DNA of 53,965 nt from a virus. Both the position numbers and the translations under genes were made by a program. The notes under the pieces were generated by a model. That model ran no database searches, was not told the DNA's origin, and saw only the letters and a list, made by a program, of their open reading frames with translations. Shown here piece by piece: positions 24,878 to 31,734 of this stretch. The stretch covers positions 1 through 53,965 of the IMG/VR virus record IMGVR_UViG_3300025669_001165. The stretch is one strand, 5' to 3'. The stretch's first letter is position 1. Each line of letters opens with the position of its first letter.

Positions 24878-25334
24878 GGTTCCCCTCTATCACATCTTCG
24901 TAGTACTTCATAAGTCCATACGAGTCTGCTGCGTTGTTGTTAGAAAATTCAACTCCCCACTTCTTGTATATCTTAAGGAGCATCTCTTCTTTCTTAGCGT
25001 TACCCTTTCCAACTATGTGTTTCTTAAGCGTTGATGGTGGTATAGTATGAAGGTCTATTCCTCTATCCTTAAACATTAACTTCAGTATTCCTCCTAGTTC
25101 TCCTAAGTTAAACACCGACATACCCTGTGAACCGAATGAGTACCCTTCCATTACTACCACTTGTATCTCGTACCTCTCTAATAACGCTGCTACTTCGTTT
25201 CTAATGTATTGTAATCTTGCCAACCCTATTAGCTTGCCTGACTTAAGAGTAGAAGTTTCTATACCATTCGTCTCTTCTCCTCTTACAGATATGCCTGACT
25301 CTACTAAAGATTGGTCTATTGCTAATATGTTCAT
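24852..25334 (-). CDS. RuvC-like Holliday junction nuclease
   Basis: A 160-residue RNase H-fold protein: L-A-I-D-Q-S-L (first Asp), V-V-V-M-E-G-Y-S-F-G (Glu) and N-N-A-A-D-S-Y-G-L (Asp). RuvC-type enzymes cut four-way junctions and help clear branched DNA before packaging. The start at 25334 has AAGGAGGGGT; another in-frame ATG at 25385 with AAGAGGCTC would add 17 residues (ATAVKKSSTPVSARRG) and cannot be excluded. Confidence 0.82.
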   Translation of the reverse strand: MNILAIDQSLVESGISVRGEETNGIETSTLKSGKLIGLARLQYIRNEVAALLERYEIQVVVMEGYSFGSQGMSVFNLGELGGILKLMFKDRGIDLHTIPPSTLKKHIVGKGNAKKEEMLLKIYKKWGVEFSNNNAADSYGLMKYYEDVIEGNHEYDGQGE

Positions 25335-25442
25335 ACCCCTCCTTGCGGAAACGGGTGTGGAAGATTTCTTAACAGCTGTCGCCATGAGCCTCTTCAAGCC
25401 TTATTTTCCGACAGCTCGCACACCCTTCATCATCCGCTTAGT

Positions 25443-26171
25443 TTAGAACAACGTATCGTCTGCTGCATCTGCTACCGGAGCAGCTGCTTTCGCCGCTGGA
25501 GCTGCTTTCGCTACTGGTGCTGCTTTCGCCGCTGGTTCTGCCTTAGGCACTGCTGCTGGAGCTGCTCCCGCTGGGAAGAGTTCCTTCAAGGTAGTAAGGT
25601 CTGTTGGAACATAAACCTTATCCAAATCCTGAACGCCTTCCTTCACAAGTTCAACATCCTCAGGAGTCAACTCAGTAGGTTGATTAGCAATCTTGAACTC
25701 ATACTTTGTATCTATACCCGCCCCCTTTCGAGTTATCCTTATCTCGAACTTCGCAAGAGGACTGTCGGCATTAATATCATTCCTGTTTGCGATGATAGAA
25801 TGCAACTGTTGCTTCGTCTGTGGTGCAAAATCCCATTGCTTTATAGTACCATCCCTCCTATCGAGGACATTTATGTAACACCTCCACTTTGCCTTCGTGT
25901 CACTATCTCCTATGCGCTCCACATAGTCACAGATAGGACATTCTGCTTTTGGGTCATCCTGTCTTGCACATACAAGCATCTTCTTCTCTGGATGTGCGTT
26001 CCAGTGAATGAGTGTTTCCTTTCTCTTGCCCAAGAACCTTACTTGAACTGTCTCTTTGTCCACTAGCTTAAGCGAAGTGAGATTGCCTCGAGCCGACTCC
26101 TTGTCCGCTCTTGTTTCTCCCCATTCGTTCTCAGCATAGTCTGTACCAAACGCTCCTTTGTCTTCTACCAT
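25443..26171 (-). CDS. Single-stranded DNA-binding protein (gp32-like)
   Basis: A 242-residue protein. The core holds a zinc-like C-A-R-Q-D...C-P-I-C set and an R-C-Y-I-N-V-L-D-R-R-D-G strand, as in T4 gp32-type SSBs. Residues about 205-235 are a low-complexity Ala/Pro/Lys stretch (repeats of A-A-P-x-A-K), and the end is the acidic A-D-D-T-L-F tail used to bind partner proteins. Located beside the recombination genes. Confidence 0.8.
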   Translation of the reverse strand: MVEDKGAFGTDYAENEWGETRADKESARGNLTSLKLVDKETVQVRFLGKRKETLIHWNAHPEKKMLVCARQDDPKAECPICDYVERIGDSDTKAKWRCYINVLDRRDGTIKQWDFAPQTKQQLHSIIANRNDINADSPLAKFEIRITRKGAGIDTKYEFKIANQPTELTPEDVELVKEGVQDLDKVYVPTDLTTLKELFPAGAAPAAVPKAEPAAKAAPVAKAAPAAKAAAPVADAADDTLF

Positions 26172-26195
26172 TGTGTTACCTCCTGTTTAGTGTAC

Positions 26196-26639
26196 TTAAA
26201 ATTCTCCCTCTTTACTACCTTTGTATTCGTCGCTCCCTTCCCTTCTCAAGTCCTTACACATGAAGTGTCCTTCAGTTAAGTCAATCCTCTTCATGTTCAA
26301 GAACTCTTGAACTAACACTGCTGCATCATATGCTTCCACTGCTGCTTGATAACCTTCATCAGCACTTGCATACCTATTCTTACCTGCATCAGTCTTCTCC
26401 TCACACTCAGTCTTCAAGACTAAATGTATCTTCTCCATCGCTCTCTTCCTGGCAAGAGTCAAACGTTTGCTCTTGGTAATCCATTCAGATGTAGTAGACT
26501 TCATAGCCCACATCTTAGTCATTAGTATCTTGGCTGCATCGAAAGGAATGTCATAAGTATATTCCTTGACTTCCTGTTCTAATGCAGTTAGTTGACTAAC
26601 GTCTAATCCTAACTCTTCGATAACTGCTTTGGTATCCAT
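26196..26639 (-). CDS. Hypothetical 147-residue recombination-region protein
   Basis: An all-helical charged protein (L-T-A-L-E-Q-E-V-K-E-Y-T-Y) directly upstream of SSB, with GAGGAGGTGAGAA before the ATG. The position suggests a recombination or replication accessory. No family recognised. Confidence 0.65.
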   Translation of the reverse strand: MDTKAVIEELGLDVSQLTALEQEVKEYTYDIPFDAAKILMTKMWAMKSTTSEWITKSKRLTLARKRAMEKIHLVLKTECEEKTDAGKNRYASADEGYQAAVEAYDAAVLVQEFLNMKRIDLTEGHFMCKDLRREGSDEYKGSKEGEF

Positions 26640-26642
26640 TTC

Positions 26643-26961
26643 TCACCTCCTCTCGTGTGCTTTAGTATTGTGGCACAAGTAACACAATACTTGTAGGTTC
26701 TCTTTTCTATTGTTTCTGGGGTTGCCGTCCTTGTGGTGAATAGCTAATCTCTTCTCCTTGGTACCACACATTTCACAATGCGTCTTCTTAACTACTCTTT
26801 CAGACCACCCTCGGGATACTCCACCCTTCCAATTCCAATGCTTCTCGCCAATATGGCCAATCTTCCGTAGAGAAGCGAGAGCCCAATCTACTATTGGGTC
26901 CTCCAGGAAGTGCTAACTCCCTCATCTTTTGTTTAAACACTTCGGTCACTGCCATCATCAT
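26643..26961 (-). pseudogene. HNH homing endonuclease, frameshifted
   Basis: In the frame ending at 26643 there is an open stretch back to a TAG at 26913. It encodes I-G-H-I-G-E-K-H-W-N-W-K-G-G, then H-C-E-M-C-G, A-I-H-H-K-D-G-N-P-R-N-N and L-C-Y-L-C-H-N, a full HNH domain. There is no start codon in that stretch. A start with GGGAGGATGATG exists at 26955-26961 in a neighbouring frame (MMMAVTEVFKQKMRELA), and a one-base shift near 26905 would join them. Either a decayed gene, a sequencing error or a frameshift. Confidence 0.55.
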
Positions 26962-27322
26962 CCTCCCAGGGGAAAATAATCCATTCGTTAATAGTTCTGA
27001 CACAAAAGTCTGGTTCCACTTCTGTACCATCCTTCCTATATAGAGTAGCAATTCTTCTCTTACCATCCTTGAACGCCTTCAAAGTCTTACCAGTGTCCGA
27101 TACATCATCCACAACTATAAGATACTCCGAAGAGCAATACAAATTCCCAGCTACTGGAGCACCCAAGTGATAAGATAATCCTGCAGCAATATACAACCCT
27201 CCACGAGGAATAGGAAAGAGAGAATGATTTGTGATATCTTTTACATCATTCAGTTTATCCGCCAGTTCCTTTACATCCTTCAAATACTGCTCCCACGTAA
27301 TTATGTGTTTAGACTGTTTCAT
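26933..27322 (-). CDS. Phosphoribosyltransferase
   Basis: A 129-residue type I phosphoribosyltransferase: F-P-I-P-R-G-G-L-Y-I-A strand/loop and the PRPP-binding motif Y-L-I-V-V-D-D-V-S-D-T-G-K-T. It is short, like xanthine/guanine or orphan PRTases. The start at 27322 has AGGAGAGTT; longer frames upstream cover the HNH gene. Next to the preQ0 genes, it may act on purine or 7-deazapurine bases, but no residue proves the substrate. Confidence 0.78.
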   Translation of the reverse strand: MKQSKHIITWEQYLKDVKELADKLNDVKDITNHSLFPIPRGGLYIAAGLSYHLGAPVAGNLYCSSEYLIVVDDVSDTGKTLKAFKDGKRRIATLYRKDGTEVEPDFCVRTINEWIIFPWEDDDGSDRSV

Positions 27323-27752
27323 AACTCTCCTCGTGGCACTTAAAGGTATTCTCACAAAAACGACACTTATCCCTATGTATACTATCATGACATATAGTAC
27401 ACACAGCAGCAAAATTACCTTTGTTATTATTCTCCCTATTCCAATCTTTATGATGAACATATCTAGTTTTTCTCTTTTTACACACCTCACAAGTAGGGTG
27501 TGCTTCTCTATACTCCGTAATCTTTCTAGCCATGCCATCCTTATAGAAGGGGTGTTCCTCCCCTCTCCTAACATTCTTCTTTATCTTTTCTTTAACGTCT
27601 TCTCTTCTAGCTGGATTTTTATCTCCAGAAATATCTTCTCTCACTAGTCCTTTCAGAGGATTTACGTAACCTTTCTTATACTTCTTTTTCCAAGAAACGC
27701 TTAATTTCTTTCGAGTCTCCTCTGAATGTTTGTGTCCCTTAAAATAGCCCAT
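27309..27752 (-). CDS. HNH homing endonuclease with NUMOD3-like motif
   Basis: A 147-residue protein: G-H-K-H-S-E-E-T-R-K-K-L-S (NUMOD3-type DNA-binding motif) near the N-terminus, then C-E-V-C, V-H-H-K-D-W-N-R-E-N-N-N, C-T-I-C-H and C-R-F-C. Free-standing homing endonuclease inserted between queC and the phosphoribosyltransferase; its end overlaps the PRTase start. Confidence 0.85.
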   Translation of the reverse strand: MGYFKGHKHSEETRKKLSVSWKKKYKKGYVNPLKGLVREDISGDKNPARREDVKEKIKKNVRRGEEHPFYKDGMARKITEYREAHPTCEVCKKRKTRYVHHKDWNRENNNKGNFAAVCTICHDSIHRDKCRFCENTFKCHEESYETV

Positions 27753-28420
27753 TACACCTCCTCGTAGATAAGGGGGTCAGTCATATCTGCTTTACCAAAC
27801 GCTTCTAGTCTCTCTCTACAGCTACCACATACCCCACATGCCTTCTCTTCTCCCTTGTAACACGTCCAAGTAAGCTGATAGGGAACCTTTAATGCTTTAC
27901 CCATGCACGCTATGTCTCCTTTGTCAAGTCCAACAAACGGAGCAAGTATCTGTAATTCCTTGATATCATTACCGCTAAGTACTATGTTGATATCCTCTAA
28001 AAAGTCCTGACGGCAGTCCCAATAGATTGCATGGTCACCACTATGGGCTCCATAGTAGATATGCTCTACGTACTTCAGAGTCTCTGCTAAGGCTGCTGCA
28101 AGACTAAGCATTATCATATTGCGATTAGGTACTACTGTTGCCTTCATGCTCTCTTCATCGTAGTTACCCTCTGGAACTGCTATACCCTCATCTGTCAAAG
28201 CACTTCCTCCAAAGGAAGGAAACTGTACGATATGGTGTGTTGCAGAGTCCCCACTGTAATACTTTACTAGTTCCTTCGCACATTCAATCTCTTTACTATG
28301 TCTCTGCCCATAGTCAAATGTTACACAGTGTACGAACTTCCCTTCTTCTACTAGCTTACCTAGTAGTGTGGCACTATCCATTCCGCCACTCAATACCAAT
28401 AATACTTCTTCAGGTCCCAT
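27752..28420 (-). CDS. queC: 7-cyano-7-deazaguanine synthase
   Basis: A 222-residue PP-loop ATPase: V-L-L-V-L-S-G-G-M-D-S-A-T (ATP loop), F-D-Y-G-Q-R-H and the zinc site C-Y...C-G-V-C-G-S-C. Converts 7-carboxy-7-deazaguanine to preQ0 with ATP and ammonia. No glutamine amidotransferase (Gat) domain is attached, unlike the Gat-QueC of some archaeosine-making phages. The start at 28420 has AAAGGAGTGTGAT. Confidence 0.92.
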   Translation of the reverse strand: MGPEEVLLVLSGGMDSATLLGKLVEEGKFVHCVTFDYGQRHSKEIECAKELVKYYSGDSATHHIVQFPSFGGSALTDEGIAVPEGNYDEESMKATVVPNRNMIMLSLAAALAETLKYVEHIYYGAHSGDHAIYWDCRQDFLEDINIVLSGNDIKELQILAPFVGLDKGDIACMGKALKVPYQLTWTCYKGEEKACGVCGSCRERLEAFGKADMTDPLIYEEV

Positions 28421-28421
28421 A

Positions 28422-29024
28422 TCACACTCCTTTTTTTGTACCCCAAACATCTACATGAAGTCTAGGGGAATATCTTAGTTTTTTTCTCCAACAATAATTC
28501 CAAACCTTCTTCTTTATCATCAGGTCCTTCTTTGGATTACCAGTAGTCAAAGGCATCAGCATAGTTGCATATGGTAACATATCTGCTCCTACTGTTTCGA
28601 AGTCTGTAACTACCTTTATATCCCAAGTGGCTATTCCTTCCTTCTGCATTGCGAATACTCTTCTGGCGGTTATCAACTCCTTGGGACTTATGGAGATATG
28701 GTCAAACATCTGAAAGTCTTCTTCCATTAACAAATCTCCATTCGTCTCTATATGTACATCTGTAGTGAACACTTCCATCATATACTCTTCTACTGCTGCT
28801 CTCTGTACCAAAGGTTCTCCTCCAGTTAAGCATACGTATCCAGCATCCTGAACGAGATTGTTGAACTTACTCTTACTCAAGTACGTACCACTCGTATGGT
28901 AAGAAGTATCGCACCAAGGACAATCTCTATTACATCCTGACAGACGTATGAACTGCATAGGGACTCCTGCGAACCTTCCCTCTCCTTGTATACCTACGAA
29001 TTCCTCGTTAACTCTTAGCTTCAT
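28422..29024 (-). CDS. queE: 7-carboxy-7-deazaguanine synthase
   Basis: A 200-residue radical SAM enzyme: G-I-Q-G-E-G-R-F-A-G, then C-N-R-D-C-P-W-C-D (C-x3-C-x2-C) and L-T-G-G-E-P-L. Converts 6-carboxy-tetrahydropterin to CDG. The start at 29024 has AAGGATGGCAAG and overlaps the queD stop (ATGA). Confidence 0.92.
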   Translation of the reverse strand: MKLRVNEEFVGIQGEGRFAGVPMQFIRLSGCNRDCPWCDTSYHTSGTYLSKSKFNNLVQDAGYVCLTGGEPLVQRAAVEEYMMEVFTTDVHIETNGDLLMEEDFQMFDHISISPKELITARRVFAMQKEGIATWDIKVVTDFETVGADMLPYATMLMPLTTGNPKKDLMIKKKVWNYCWRKKLRYSPRLHVDVWGTKKGV

Positions 29025-29419
29025 CTTGCCATCCTTGCATAACTTGTTGGGGTCTCCCAAAGAGTAAGCGAGTGGAGAGAACACTTCAGTTCCAAAACCT
29101 TCGGTTCAAGAATCTCCCAAAAGGCTCTTACCATATTCTCCGCGGTACAGATACAGCCTCCAAATATCTCTACATCATTCAAAAACTGATGGTCTACCTT
29201 ATCTATGATTTGCGCATTAACAAGTTCCTTCAGGTCTACGAAGTTCATCAGCATCCCGTCATCTGTACTAACTCCACCACCTATTTCAACCCTTAACTTG
29301 TAGGTGTGCCCGTGTATGTCATTGCACTTCCCAAACATCTGTCTATTCCACGCCTCTCCGTGTTCGTGATTGAGCAACTTATGTGCGGAATCAAATACGA
29401 AATCCTTACCAATTATCAT
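29021..29419 (-). CDS. queD: 6-carboxy-5,6,7,8-tetrahydropterin synthase
   Basis: A 132-residue T-fold enzyme: F-D-S-A-H-K-L, C-N-D-I-H-G-H-T-Y (zinc histidines and catalytic Cys), V-D-H-Q-F-L-N-D and W-E-T-P-T-S-Y. Converts dihydroneopterin triphosphate to CPH4. Its start overlaps the primase-helicase stop (TAATG) after AAAGGAGGGTTC. Confidence 0.92.
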   Translation of the reverse strand: MIIGKDFVFDSAHKLLNHEHGEAWNRQMFGKCNDIHGHTYKLRVEIGGGVSTDDGMLMNFVDLKELVNAQIIDKVDHQFLNDVEIFGGCICTAENMVRAFWEILEPKVLELKCSLHSLTLWETPTSYARMAR

Positions 29420-31734
29420 TAGAACCCTCCTTTGTTGTTATCCCCTACCCTATCATATGCTACTCTTTCCTGCTCATTACACTCTTCCACTCTTGCTAAA
29501 GAAGGGTAGAATTTGTAGTAGGTTCTTCCTTTAAACTCTGACAGTTTATTCTTCCTCGCCCACAAACCAATCACGGGCAAGACTATTCCTTCATCTGTTA
29601 CATGGTACAATTTAGTCTTCGTACTATCCTCTAACATCGTATGTTCGTTATGCAAACAGAAGACTGCATCTGCATCATAAGTTAAATCAATAGTCTCTTT
29701 GATGTCTTCTTCTGTAGGCCAAGTTAACCTATCCTGCATCTTTCTTATCTCTGCTGTTGCAACTAAAGGTACATCGTATGTATTGATTATCCTCTTCAGT
29801 CCTTCACTAATGTGAGTGAACTTATCTCTCGTTTCCTTTCCTCCAGTCTCTGTAGTCATCTTATGTAGGTTGTCGATGAAGACCACCAACTGCTTATCCT
29901 TTGCGATAGTCTTATACATTCGTATAACCTTCTCCATGTACTCAAGTGACCTACCCTCTCCTACATCTTTCACTACCCACTGGTTGGATAACCATCGTAG
30001 ATGATGTACTGCTTCATCTCTTTTCTGTTCTAACATCGCACTTTGCTCGGTTGTGATAGCATCATTGTTTCGTATCTTATGTATGGGATTCGATAAAACG
30101 TTTATCTCTATCCCTGAATGGCTGGCTAATATCCTCGGTAGCACCTTGTTCGTATTGTCATCAATACTAAAGTACAGCACGAATACCTTATCTGGGTTGT
30201 GCATTATAACGTTGTGTGCCATCTCTAAACAGAACGTAGACTTACCTATGTTTGACCTTCCTGCTACCAAATACAAAGCGTTCTGTAGTCCTTCCATCTT
30301 TGCTGTGAGTGTAGGCCAACCCATATGTAACCCTAGTAGTTCTCCTCTACTCCAAGACCATTCCTCGAATGTGTTTATGGCTGACTCCATCTTCTCCATC
30401 TCTCCTAACACATCCTCTAACAATACCCCCTTAGTCGCCTCCCCATCAAACCCATGTAACTCTTGTGTGATAGCACTCTCACTAAGATTCATCGTCTCCG
30501 ACATCCTCCTAATGAGCCTCTCTTGCGCAATCGCACTTTCCTCATTAGCGATTACATTCAGACATTCATCCTTGTAGATATCTTCATCTGGACTGTCTGC
30601 GTACTTCTCCAATTGGTATTCAAAGATGGTCTGTTCTGGTAACGCTAAGAACTTATCTTTCCCGTGCTTCTGTATGTACTCATCTGGGTCTTTAGTATCG
30701 GATAACTTCTTCACAAACACTTCTAGGTCTGTCTTCTCAGTAACCAGGGTGTGTAGTATCTTATCCAAACTTGTAAACGCTCCTGCTTCGTTATCCAAAC
30801 AGAAGACTATTTGATGTATCCCGCATTTCAATAATGCTGCGTATTGTGCTGGAGTGAAGTTCTTACCACACAGGGCTACTACATTCTTTATTCCTGCAAG
30901 GTGTAACGTAAATGCATCAGCATATCCTTCTACCAGGTACAACTTATGTCCTTCTGCTCTTGCCTTGTCTAGGTTGAACAGTATGCTTCCTTTCGTGTAC
31001 ACTGAAGAGTTTCCAAAGTTCAAATAGCGTATAGCATTCTTCTGTCCTCTGTAGTCTCTAGATGCAAAGCCTACCACTCTACCGAAGTGATTCTTTATAG
31101 GAAACACTAATCTATCATCAAATAGGAACTTTTGAAAGCCTTTCTTCTTTTGGTCCTCTCCTGCTAAAAGCCCTGCTCGTATCATTACCTCGTTTGTAAA
31201 CTTCTGTCCCCGTAGTTTGTTTATCAATTTGTCGTAACTGCACCAACCAAAGCCAAACTCATCAACGAGATGTTCCCAACCTCTCTTCTTAATGTAAGTT
31301 TTGATATCCTTAGTGACAGGGTTCTCTGCCTTCATAGTGTTGCATAGCAACTGTGCTGCGTATTCCAACACCTTATGTATCTCTGTCTTATCTTCCTCTG
31401 GTCCCTCGTTACCTACTTCTGTTTCGTACTCTATGTTATACTTGTCAGCCAGATACGCTACATTCTCCGTAATGAACTCAATACCATGCGTGGGTCTTCC
31501 CTCTATAAGCGAAACCGCTTTGAATATGTCTCCTGCTGAACTGCAAGAGAAACAATGAAAGTGTTCCTCATCTGGATAGAAACTACAACTGGGTGTTTCA
31601 TCTTCATTACTGTGTGCTTGGGAGTTGGGACACTGAAAGTGTGTACCACTTAAGTCCCTACCTTGTTCTTCTAAGTAAGTGAAGAGCATAGGTCGTATCT
31701 GAGACATGACTGTCTCAAGATTCTTTATCCTCAT
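29419..31734 (-). CDS. DNA primase-helicase
   Basis: A 771-residue T7 gp4-like fusion. N-terminal CHC2-type zinc domain (C-P-N-S...F-H-C-F-S-C); TOPRIM primase core with Y-L-V-E-G-Y-A-D-A and V-F-C-L-D-N-E-A-G; a DnaB/RecA-type helicase with V-A-G-R-S-N-I-G-K-S-T (Walker A) and V-V-F-I-D-N-L-H-K (Walker B). Synthesises primers and unwinds the fork. The start at 31734 with GGAGGATT is chosen over longer frames inside the polymerase gene. Confidence 0.92.
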   Translation of the reverse strand: MRIKNLETVMSQIRPMLFTYLEEQGRDLSGTHFQCPNSQAHSNEDETPSCSFYPDEEHFHCFSCSSAGDIFKAVSLIEGRPTHGIEFITENVAYLADKYNIEYETEVGNEGPEEDKTEIHKVLEYAAQLLCNTMKAENPVTKDIKTYIKKRGWEHLVDEFGFGWCSYDKLINKLRGQKFTNEVMIRAGLLAGEDQKKKGFQKFLFDDRLVFPIKNHFGRVVGFASRDYRGQKNAIRYLNFGNSSVYTKGSILFNLDKARAEGHKLYLVEGYADAFTLHLAGIKNVVALCGKNFTPAQYAALLKCGIHQIVFCLDNEAGAFTSLDKILHTLVTEKTDLEVFVKKLSDTKDPDEYIQKHGKDKFLALPEQTIFEYQLEKYADSPDEDIYKDECLNVIANEESAIAQERLIRRMSETMNLSESAITQELHGFDGEATKGVLLEDVLGEMEKMESAINTFEEWSWSRGELLGLHMGWPTLTAKMEGLQNALYLVAGRSNIGKSTFCLEMAHNVIMHNPDKVFVLYFSIDDNTNKVLPRILASHSGIEINVLSNPIHKIRNNDAITTEQSAMLEQKRDEAVHHLRWLSNQWVVKDVGEGRSLEYMEKVIRMYKTIAKDKQLVVFIDNLHKMTTETGGKETRDKFTHISEGLKRIINTYDVPLVATAEIRKMQDRLTWPTEEDIKETIDLTYDADAVFCLHNEHTMLEDSTKTKLYHVTDEGIVLPVIGLWARKNKLSEFKGRTYYKFYPSLARVEECNEQERVAYDRVGDNNKGGF

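Noticed and set aside
26800-27066. Open frame of 88 codons overlapping the phosphoribosyltransferase
   Set aside because: Its first half is a shifted reading of the PRTase and its end a shifted reading of the HNH domain; only its MMMAV start may belong to the frameshifted HNH gene.
27323-27574. Longer N-terminus for the phosphoribosyltransferase
   Set aside because: It is an out-of-frame reading of the intact HNH gene; the ATG at 27322 has its own ribosome site.
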